Part shown: piece by piece, positions 1 through 7,591 of the stretch
How the letters are laid out: every line of letters begins with the position of its first letter
Numbering within the stretch: position 1 is the first letter of the stretch
Origin: CAYQPF01 sp964419225
Lineage (GTDB): Bacteria > Cloacimonadota > Cloacimonadia > Cloacimonadales > CAYQPF01
Length of the DNA stretch: 21,098 nucleotides
Direction: 5' to 3'
Assembly: GCA_964419225.1 (NCBI GenBank)
Contig: CAYQPF010000090.1
Span: 1 to 21,098 of the forward strand
Translations under genes and position numbers: made by a program
The notes under the pieces: model-generated
The model's input: only the letters and a program-made list of their open reading frames with translations
Told to the model about the DNA's origin: nothing
Databases searched by the model: none

Positions 1-13
1 AATGAAAACTAGA

Positions 14-991
14 TCAATTTAGAGCTCTGTATGCCTTGATGTTATCGCTGATTTCTTCAAAAATAAAAGGATTGTCACTGCCAATTAGTTCGGCAGAAGA
101 AAAGTTGAATTTCTGGTAAGCCTGTAAAGCCTGGGCAACACCGAAAGTTCCCGAGCCTGCAGAGGTGTAAACCTGCTCTGCTGCTGCTCCACAAGCCCAC
201 ACAAGAGCTGCTTTATCCTGCATGGTCAGGTCTTCACTGTAACGGAAATGGTGGGAGAGTGTCTGTAGATAATCATTGAGCTGGGTCCAATTAGGAAAAC
301 CTCGTGCTTCATAATCATCATCTACTACGAAATTCCGCCCCTGATAGTTATGATTGTAATCATCAGCATCAGAGAAGGAGACATTATTGGTAGTTTGCAA
401 ATAAACTAGAATTTGACCCATAGCTATAGAAGGACAGCCGGCCAGACTGCGAATCCCTGTAACAGGATCTATCGGACACATGTTTTTATAGGGATCACCC
501 TGGGACCAGGTGGTTTTAACCCAACCCTCAGTCTCAGTAGATCCTGCAGGCGGCCATTGCTCAATCCGGGTTGGAGGGACTCTGGACTCTAATTCTTCCC
601 ACTTGGCATTTCTGGCTTGAAGGGCTTCTGCTGGAAGATTCGGCAGATTTTGGGTTTTGTATAATAGATCGTAAGTCATTAAGGTTTGAGCTATATTTTC
701 CTGATCCTGATCAGATATAATAAAGCTGGAGGTGGAGGAATAAGCCATTACAGCAGGCAAATCAGTATTCGCACTTATAATCAGAAATCCTTTGGGAGAA
801 AGGTTAATAACATACCCCAGTAACAGACCATCCTGGGTTAAAGTGTTCAAAGAGTTTAACTGGAATGACTTTTCCGGATAGACACTGTTCCAGAAGTTTT
901 GAGCGACTTGGGTAGCTTTTTCAGGCGAGACAGGAGAACAGTATAAGCTAATTGTACAGAACAGGAGAATGGTTATCAATACATATTTCAT
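14..991 (-). CDS. C10 (streptopain-like) cysteine peptidase, truncated before the catalytic His
   Basis: Secreted papain-fold peptidase precursor of family C10. Residues 1-19 form a signal peptide (hydrophobic core VLITILLFCTISLYC). Residues 22-90 match the Spi-type inhibitory prodomain, with the hallmark KGFLIISANTDLPAVMAYSS. The mature part opens near residue 155. It carries MCPIDPVTG and then LAGCPSIAMGQIL, in which Cys186 is the expected nucleophile. The frame stops at residue 325 (TGA at 14-16), before the usual GGHAFVCDGY-type segment that supplies the catalytic His. The protein is therefore missing roughly its last third or more. In the next frame the few remaining bases stay open (IDLVFI), so either a frameshift near base 20 or a true truncation is possible; the window edge hides the answer. 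The start is supported by AAGGAGG 10 nt upstream. It lies downstream of the C25 gene on the same strand, with a 279-bp gap that argues for separate transcription. Confidence 0.8.
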   Translation of the reverse strand: MKYVLITILLFCTISLYCSPVSPEKATQVAQNFWNSVYPEKSFQLNSLNTLTQDGLLLGYVINLSPKGFLIISANTDLPAVMAYSSTSSFIISDQDQENIAQTLMTYDLLYKTQNLPNLPAEALQARNAKWEELESRVPPTRIEQWPPAGSTETEGWVKTTWSQGDPYKNMCPIDPVTGIRSLAGCPSIAMGQILVYLQTTNNVSFSDADDYNHNYQGRNFVVDDDYEARGFPNWTQLNDYLQTLSHHFRYSEDLTMQDKAALVWACGAAAEQVYTSAGSGTFGVAQALQAYQKFNFSSAELIGSDNPFIFEEISDNIKAYRALN

Positions 992-1120
992 AAAGAGATA
1001 CCTCCTTTAATTAAAAAACAAATCCAAAGTGAAAGAAATGGTCTTGGATGTCAAGACAAAATACACTAGGTGTGTATCAATGGTGAAGGTATTAGCACAG
1101 TGGTCGGAGTGCAAAGTTCT

Positions 1121-1144
1121 AGGGCAACCTCACAGGTTTGCCCT
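1121..1144. terminator. Hairpin after the C25 gene, possible terminator without a T run
   Basis: AGGGCAACC pairs with GGTTTGCCCT around a short TCACA loop, with one bulged T. It lies between the stop of the C25 gene (1271) and the start of the C10 gene (991). No T tract follows on either strand, so intrinsic termination is doubtful. The rest of 992-1270 shows only the C10 ribosome binding site. Confidence 0.25.
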
Positions 1145-1270
1145 AACATAAATTTGAGAGTAAATACCATTTTAAATTCGTATCATATGAATAGAGGTCT
1201 GAGAGTACCAGTACCTAAAATATGATATCTGAATAATAGGCTGCATGCTAACTCTGCTAGACGCTAGTCC

Positions 1271-4200
1271 CTATTTTAAGAGAACTGCTTTCATGATTTT
1301 CTCATAACCAATAGTCTTCATCTGATAAAAATAAATTCCTGATGCTACAGGTTTTTGTTTGGCATCTTTTCCATTCCAAACAATAGAGTGTCTTCCTTTT
1401 TCATAATAACCTTTCACTAAGGATAGTACTGTTTGTCCTTTAATGTTGAAGACTTTGATTTCTACTGAACAAGAATTCTTCAATTCAAAATTAATTTTAG
1501 TTGAAGGGTTAAATGGATTTGGACTATTTTGCTCTATTTTTGTGACATAATTGGTAGCAGGATCAATATTTTCAACAGGCACATAAACTAGCCAAACTCT
1601 TTCAACGTTGTTTATGTTATCAGAAACAAGTGCTTTGATCTGATACATTCCACTTTCTGTAAATGAATAATTAAAGGTCGTGCCAACTATATGAGTAAGT
1701 GTGTCGTTAACATACCAATGGCAGGTAAATGGACTATCTGAATCAGTTACCTGTATTGAAAAGTTGAGGGAATTTCCGACAATGCAAACAAGACTGTCTT
1801 CTAATGGTGAATAGGAAGTTATCACAGGAGGAAGACTATTGTTTTGAATATCGAGAATCTCTGAATTTGGGCTATTCCCTTCAAAATAACATGCAACAAC
1901 ATAGTAGTGATAGGAATTTTGATGATCAATTACGTCTGTAAATGAATTCGAAGTTGTATTTCCAATTGCAATGAATGAGCCAGTATTCTTTTGTTTATAA
2001 ATGCCGTAGCTCTGAAGTTGTACACGTGAGTCATTTTGATTTTGGATTTTATGCTTGTTTGATTGTCTGTTTAACCTCATTTGAGCATCCCAGTTAATAG
2101 TTACAAGGGTGTCTTCTAAAGAATAACTTACATTTTGAGGAGGCGTCATATATTCCAAAGAAAAGTCATAATTTGATAAAACAGTACCCATGCCGATATT
2201 TAGATTATGATAATCTTCTGCATAATAAAAGGGAGTTTGAGAAGCAAGAGAACTGTAATTACCTGCATTTAGTAAAAGCAAGTAGGTACCATCATCATTC
2301 GGGATGGTTGTCGTATTACCAGCAGCAATTTTGACATTTGTCAAATCAGTTAAAGTGTCGGCAAAAGTTATTTGACCGGAAACAACCCCGGTTTCATTCA
2401 GAGGACTATTAAAACTGAAGTCATCTAAATACCAATTTTCAATATAACCTGAAAACCCACTGTAAAGGAAGGAAAATTGAACATCTGGCTGATTGATAAA
2501 AGCTTGTGGAACTTCAACATTAACTAATTCAGCAGGAATGTCTGAATCAAATGTTCTATTCCAGATATTGGTCCAGGCACCATCACCATTGCGGATTTCC
2601 AACCCAATAGTACTTTCGACCGGAGCGTAATTATCCAGCATGAACTTAAAGGAAGCTGTAGCACTTAATATGCCTGTTGCATCAAAGTATGATGTGCTGA
2701 GACGGGAAGTACCGTTAAATCCCGGAGTTCGAGACATTCTCACTTCCGGAGATGTTCCGCCGGCGAAATTAGTAGCAGATTGAGACCAACTTGTCTGGTG
2801 TTGGTCGATAGTCCATCCTTCGGGAGGCCAGTTAATAAAATCCTCTGTAACTTCAATCATGCCCTGCCCTACAACAAAATCAAACTGAGCTATTACATTA
2901 GGGGTATTGGTTGATGAAATATTCAGATTGATATGAATAACATTCCCCAAGATAGCAGTTGAAGATATTTGAACCGGGATAGTTTTTTGAATACTGGAAT
3001 TTGGAAAAATATCACCAAAAGCGATTTCATTATTATCGATTATAAGAGTGTTATCAGTAGTAGAAACTAAAGCGATTACACCTGTTACTTTTGAGTCATT
3101 TGGATTATTTATTTTAAGGCCCATGAAAATAGTTTCACCAGGTTCACATAGTCCGTCATTATCAGCAGGTGAGTCGTTTAAGGAAAATCCGTCAAAGAAG
3201 ATTGCTGGTTTTTTGATATTTAGAGAAACAGGTAAACAGAGATTTTCATTTGCAGATGTAAGGTTGAAATTAATTGTTTGAACAGATTCCGGGCAGTTAT
3301 CTGCTACATGTAGAATGAAATAATCCTTATTAAACTCTAAACTTCCTCCTGGAATATCATTGTATGTAGATGCCGAAGATGTTATCGTAAGATATTGACT
3401 GCTTGAAGACAATGTAACCGAAATGTCTGTGGAAATGCTTTGTCCGATATTCTCCAAAGCAATACCAAGATTGACTATTTCACCCGGAGTAATGATATCA
3501 TCATTAGGAGTATTGGTAATAACATCACCCAGAACAAGATGGGGAACTTCATAGTTAACAGGTAGCCCGGTAAACAGAATTGCAGTTTGGGCTGTAATAT
3601 GTTTTGCAGTAATCGGATAAACATTGTCATAAGTATATTGCAGACCAATAGTAGCTGTTGGATCCTGGATACCGATTGTGCAATACCCTTGATGTTCAAT
3701 GTTGGTATCATCTGTATTGTCAACATTATTGAACACTTTATACTGAATTTTTATTTTTCCATCACCTTTCAGAGTCGGGTAATAACTTTGATCATAAAGA
3801 ATTATCTCGAAAGTTTCTTCATTATTGTTACTATTCCCTGCCATATTTTGTGCTTTATACCATTCAATAACAAAATAGTGATTTACCGGATCATAATATG
3901 TATAAAGCTTGCCGGTGGTAGAATTATTTACCAAAATAAGATCATCCCAAAAGGCAGCAATTATAGGGCTTGGACCCATTGGACCAGGTAAAGGATAATT
4001 TCTGAATGTGTTGGCTATTGTGGGTGTTGAGGTATTTCCAAACGATACCCAACCATTAGAACAAATACTGATGTTTGAATATGTTTCCCCATAGAATTTG
4101 AAGGGGAAGGGCAGGGACATAGAAGTAGTAAAATCGTCATTATTTCCTGTGTCAGTAAGATTAATATTGTTTCCTAACCCCTCATGTAACTCCAGCCAGG

Positions 4201-6985
4201 CATAGGTAGGACAATCTTCATATTCTATATCCTGATCGTCATAGCAAACATATCCGTAAGAGTCGGGTCTGAGTGGATCGTGGACAGTTGAATTCCCAAT
4301 TAGCATGGTCAGTGTTTCATTTTCATAATATCCTTGATTGTTATAGAAATAGATGTTAAAATTCACTGTTTCACCAGGCAGTATTTGATTGGAAATTGAG
4401 ATTTGGAAGTTGTTATTTGAAGTTGAACCTTGAGCTGCAGAAGGAATATTCCCAAGGTAAGCAAGTGAATCTGCCAGAATATATCTTGAATCATTACACC
4501 TTATTTTAGCATATATATCAGTCAGATCACATGGCCCATTATTGTTAACCGTTAGATTTAAATCTGCTGTTTCTCCAGGGTTAATATAAGTGTTACCATT
4601 CTGGAAACTATAACTAAAAATATCCAAATCAACCCCTGCAATCGAGAGAGTAAAGCTACTGTTCCAAGTCCCCTGAGCAGTTACAATTTGTATATCAATT
4701 CTGGAATTATGTCTGTTTGGACAAGCTGGTGATATTTGAATAATAGGACCATTTGTTAATGTAAGAGTACTGTTAGATGTTATGGAAGGGAAACTGAAAC
4801 TTTCATCACTTATTGTTAAGTAAGGATCAGTGGATGAACAGGACATAGAACCATTCACATCGATGGCAGTAAAATTTTTCAGAGTTAAAAGTAATTCAAC
4901 AGATTCTCCTGAGTTAGGAAGTTGATTGGAATTGCCGGATGTCCCTTCATTATTATCATCGTCAATTAAATGTGAATTATAGCCTACTATGCTTTCATTA
5001 GAGAAGATAATATCCCCATTATGCGGCATATAAGCAGGTTTAGTTGCCGTAACAGTAATGTTGGATGCAGTATCAGGATTTATATTAAGTACTAATAACC
5101 CCAATTCGTTTGTATAGCCGGAAACATTGATGTCTGTGTTCTCAGCATACATAGATATCCAAACATCTTTAACGGGTTGGTTTTGACCGTCAATGGCTGT
5201 AAAATATATAGTATTTGTGCCATGTGCAATACTTGTCGGATAATTAATGGTCATACTCTTTGGTTCTCCCATCAGAATTTCCATAGAGGGATCACCCATT
5301 AAATTCATCCAATGTGTGAAAGTTTTTGCCATAACAGGATTAGTTGCAAAATAGGATTTGATGAAAAATAATTTGGAATACAACATCGCTTCGCCCATTG
5401 TTCGTAGTTCATGTTTGAAAATACCATCAAATATTGAAACTGCTAAACTATTGTTATATCCTGTATGTGTATGTGAAGTTGACATCCCGATGGCTGTGGC
5501 ACCACCTTTTGGAGAAGTCGGAGTTCCTGCTAAAACCAAAGCTTGAATTCTACTTATATCACTTGATGCAAATGCACCGGTACCACATGTCAAAAGAACA
5601 CAATTGGCTAATTTGTTTAGATTACTTAAATTTGTAGCATCCTCGGCATACCAACTGCTCATTCCTAAAAAGCCGCGATAGTTAAAAAAGATTGCACCAC
5701 TATTTAATGCTGTTGTTATTCCACTATTAAAGGGTGAATTATAAATTTCAGTAAAATTATAAGTATTGTCATACGAAAGCATTTTTTCTTTAATGTTTTT
5801 ACATACATCAACACAAGATTGACCAGAGATTGATGGATCACCAACTAACAGATTTTTGTGATACCAATCCGTTGAACCCATAAAAGGATTTCTTTCAGAC
5901 AATTTTATTTTTGTAATGATGGTTAACAAATTAGCCGCAGTATCAATAGGCAATCTGCCAATAACCACATCTCCTAAAAAATCAGTAGTTCCTCCGGATA
6001 AAAGAGAATACGGATAATCACCATCTCCTGAATAATATCCGTAGTCAATATTAAAGGTAGGTATTCTGAGAGATGCGTTTTGATTAGCATTTCCAATGAG
6101 AATTACATATTCCGGAGGGTTTTCCCAAGTATTATAAGCATTTTGTATATATGATTTTATGTCGTTTTTATCGGTTCCTGTCAAGGCTGTTGATGCCAAG
6201 TTTACTTCATACCCCATTTGCCTCTTCCATAGAGCTAATTGATTAACTACAGGTTGTAATGTGTTATCAGCTTTATAGATCATCAGAATCGAAGTTTTTT
6301 GGTATTCAGGCATTTCATCTCTGATTTGATCATAATTGCATACAAGCCCTTGATATATTTTCTCAAAAGCACGGGACATCTTCGGTTTTACAGGGATTGT
6401 TGATAATCCCATTTGCGGAATAATATGAATTCTTACTGAAATATTTTGTGATACTTCCAATTCCTTTTTACCAGCATTATAGATAAACGGTTGAAAGCTG
6501 ATATTGACCAGATTTAAATCTCTGATTATCGATGGTTCACTAAACAAGATCTTATTTGAAGGATAGTTTTCTCCTTTAGAATAATAGTTTTTGTCAATAC
6601 TCAAAATCTTGTTAGGAGTTATTTCTTCTCCATTTTGGGAGGGATAAACCAGGTAATCATTAAAGATTGTTTTGTTCTCTGATAATTGTTCAATGCTTAT
6701 TTGGGAGTTGGTTGGAATAGCCAGGAAAGTTCCGAAAATTGGTAATTCGGGATAACCCTTTTTGTCCAAATATCCGGCTTCCGGGTGAGAAATACGTGTT
6801 AGGACTTTGTTGTCATGGAAAACAGATTCTTTTTGAAATTCGGAGAGATTAAACTCAAGATCATAAAAATCACTTCCACTATTAGTGATTTTGAACAATG
6901 GTTGAGAATCTTGTAATTGAACTTGTTCAGCACTAATGAACAAATATGCAATCAACAAAAAAAGTATCACAAATATTCTTTTCAC
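1271..6985 (-). CDS. Giant secreted C25 (gingipain-like) peptidase-family protein with type IX sorting tail
   Basis: 1904 residues from a GTG start. That start is chosen because AGGAGG lies 4 nt upstream and the protein then opens with a signal peptide (VKRIFVILFLLIAYLFISA); a TTG 33 nt further out would bury this. Order of parts: propeptide to about 220; C25 catalytic region 233-575; C25-type Ig domain to about 660; CARDB-like beta domains 690-900; a nidogen-like sandwich 905-1145 (FKFYGETYSN, CSNGWVSFG); more CARDB-like domains to 1370; a ConA/MAM-like lectin fold 1385-1530 (WYLDDFSF); a carboxypeptidase-regulatory repeat; a fibronectin III domain; a PKD/Ig domain; and the sorting tail 1815-1904 (NSPNPFNPSTK ... 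SGIYFYQM). The nucleophile Cys467 is present (LLTCGTGAF), but the usual NYxGHG reads NYRGFLG, with Phe439 where His is expected. It may be an inactive or altered peptidase that works as an adhesin or binder. Family assignment is firm; activity is uncertain. Confidence 0.88.
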   Translation of the reverse strand: MKRIFVILFLLIAYLFISAEQVQLQDSQPLFKITNSGSDFYDLEFNLSEFQKESVFHDNKVLTRISHPEAGYLDKKGYPELPIFGTFLAIPTNSQISIEQLSENKTIFNDYLVYPSQNGEEITPNKILSIDKNYYSKGENYPSNKILFSEPSIIRDLNLVNISFQPFIYNAGKKELEVSQNISVRIHIIPQMGLSTIPVKPKMSRAFEKIYQGLVCNYDQIRDEMPEYQKTSILMIYKADNTLQPVVNQLALWKRQMGYEVNLASTALTGTDKNDIKSYIQNAYNTWENPPEYVILIGNANQNASLRIPTFNIDYGYYSGDGDYPYSLLSGGTTDFLGDVVIGRLPIDTAANLLTIITKIKLSERNPFMGSTDWYHKNLLVGDPSISGQSCVDVCKNIKEKMLSYDNTYNFTEIYNSPFNSGITTALNSGAIFFNYRGFLGMSSWYAEDATNLSNLNKLANCVLLTCGTGAFASSDISRIQALVLAGTPTSPKGGATAIGMSTSHTHTGYNNSLAVSIFDGIFKHELRTMGEAMLYSKLFFIKSYFATNPVMAKTFTHWMNLMGDPSMEILMGEPKSMTINYPTSIAHGTNTIYFTAIDGQNQPVKDVWISMYAENTDINVSGYTNELGLLVLNINPDTASNITVTATKPAYMPHNGDIIFSNESIVGYNSHLIDDDNNEGTSGNSNQLPNSGESVELLLTLKNFTAIDVNGSMSCSSTDPYLTISDESFSFPSITSNSTLTLTNGPIIQISPACPNRHNSRIDIQIVTAQGTWNSSFTLSIAGVDLDIFSYSFQNGNTYINPGETADLNLTVNNNGPCDLTDIYAKIRCNDSRYILADSLAYLGNIPSAAQGSTSNNNFQISISNQILPGETVNFNIYFYNNQGYYENETLTMLIGNSTVHDPLRPDSYGYVCYDDQDIEYEDCPTYAWLELHEGLGNNINLTDTGNNDDFTTSMSLPFPFKFYGETYSNISICSNGWVSFGNTSTPTIANTFRNYPLPGPMGPSPIIAAFWDDLILVNNSTTGKLYTYYDPVNHYFVIEWYKAQNMAGNSNNNEETFEIILYDQSYYPTLKGDGKIKIQYKVFNNVDNTDDTNIEHQGYCTIGIQDPTATIGLQYTYDNVYPITAKHITAQTAILFTGLPVNYEVPHLVLGDVITNTPNDDIITPGEIVNLGIALENIGQSISTDISVTLSSSSQYLTITSSASTYNDIPGGSLEFNKDYFILHVADNCPESVQTINFNLTSANENLCLPVSLNIKKPAIFFDGFSLNDSPADNDGLCEPGETIFMGLKINNPNDSKVTGVIALVSTTDNTLIIDNNEIAFGDIFPNSSIQKTIPVQISSTAILGNVIHINLNISSTNTPNVIAQFDFVVGQGMIEVTEDFINWPPEGWTIDQHQTSWSQSATNFAGGTSPEVRMSRTPGFNGTSRLSTSYFDATGILSATASFKFMLDNYAPVESTIGLEIRNGDGAWTNIWNRTFDSDIPAELVNVEVPQAFINQPDVQFSFLYSGFSGYIENWYLDDFSFNSPLNETGVVSGQITFADTLTDLTNVKIAAGNTTTIPNDDGTYLLLLNAGNYSSLASQTPFYYAEDYHNLNIGMGTVLSNYDFSLEYMTPPQNVSYSLEDTLVTINWDAQMRLNRQSNKHKIQNQNDSRVQLQSYGIYKQKNTGSFIAIGNTTSNSFTDVIDHQNSYHYYVVACYFEGNSPNSEILDIQNNSLPPVITSYSPLEDSLVCIVGNSLNFSIQVTDSDSPFTCHWYVNDTLTHIVGTTFNYSFTESGMYQIKALVSDNINNVERVWLVYVPVENIDPATNYVTKIEQNSPNPFNPSTKINFELKNSCSVEIKVFNIKGQTVLSLVKGYYEKGRHSIVWNGKDAKQKPVASGIYFYQMKTIGYEKIMKAVLLK

Positions 6986-7040
6986 ATAACCTCCTACTGA
7001 ATGGATTTTCCAACTCAAGTATTAATTAATATTTGTTATA

Positions 7041-7046
7041 ATTATA
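7041..7046 (-). promoter_or_regulatory. Possible -10 box for the C25 gene
   Basis: A perfect TATAAT on the minus strand lies 56 nt before the GTG start, in very AT-rich DNA. No good -35 box is seen at 16-18 nt, so this is only a candidate. Confidence 0.25.
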
Positions 7047-7326
7047 GCATATATTATTCCATTCTTATGAAATAAATGAAATAATTTTTGGATTTGATAA
7101 ATGATTAAAATGTAGAGGCCAATCTGAAAAAACGCAAGAGAACTGTAAATTGTTTAGTTGTTGTTGAATGAGTACGTCGAAGTGGTTTTAAGAGCTTCAA
7201 AATAGAATTCAAAATTGAACCCTATTGGTCTGTTATAAGTTATCAGCTTGATTGTAAAAACTACGGACAGAAATGAATACCACAGTAAACAAACCCAGTC
7301 GGAACTAAGTTTAGAAACTTAAACAA

Positions 7327-7454
7327 CTGGATAAGTATCACAAATAGTTGTAAGTACTATTGTAGAATTTTTGGAAACTTTCTGTCGAAGCTGTTCATGC
7401 TTTTTTTGATAGATTATAGTATTTCTTTGTTAGGGTGTAGAACCACATTATTGG
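7327..7454 (-). pseudogene. Decayed 3' end of a methyltransferase paralogue
   Basis: On the minus strand this stretch reads YTLTKKYYNLSKKA, stop, TASTESFQKFYNSTYNYL, stop. It aligns without gaps to the C-terminus of the methyltransferase at 9960-10901 (YLLRKYYNLYKKYEQHRENV and EKYYNGTYYYCDAYP). Nucleotide matches such as TAGAACCAC, TTATAGTATTT and GCTGTTCAT are shared. Two in-frame stops and the absence of the catalytic domain show it is dead. Similarity fades on both sides, so only about the last 40 codons survive. It is more diverged than the 5'-end copy at 12973-13103, so the two fragments probably come from different events. Confidence 0.8.
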
Positions 7455-7591
7455 TATTGATATCCAGTGGATTAACTTAACGGATTCTCGAATTTTTAGG
7501 AAAGAAATGCTCTGAATGAGGTTCAATAAAATACTTGTTTTTTGTTAAATAAATGTCATACTTTGTTTAATGGAAAAAAATTGGAGGGTAT

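Larger units (their letters stand above)
6986..7591. other. 606-bp spacer between divergent C25 and chemoreceptor genes
   Basis: It contains the C25 Shine-Dalgarno, an AT-rich stretch at 7019-7100 with a possible minus-strand -10 box, the methyltransferase remnant described separately, and the chemoreceptor GGAGGG site just before 7592. In 7100-7326 and 7455-7580 I see no gene, repeat or convincing RNA structure. Confidence 0.6.

Noticed and set aside
3048..3991. Plus-strand open frames of 77 and 134 codons opposite the C25 gene
   Set aside because: They lie fully inside the C25 coding sequence, lack ribosome binding sites and give low-complexity, Ile-rich products: antisense shadows.
6986..7018. 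TTG at 7018 as the C25 start
   Set aside because: The GTG at 6985 has AGGAGG at proper distance and begins a clean signal peptide; the 11 extra codons include the SD sequence itself.
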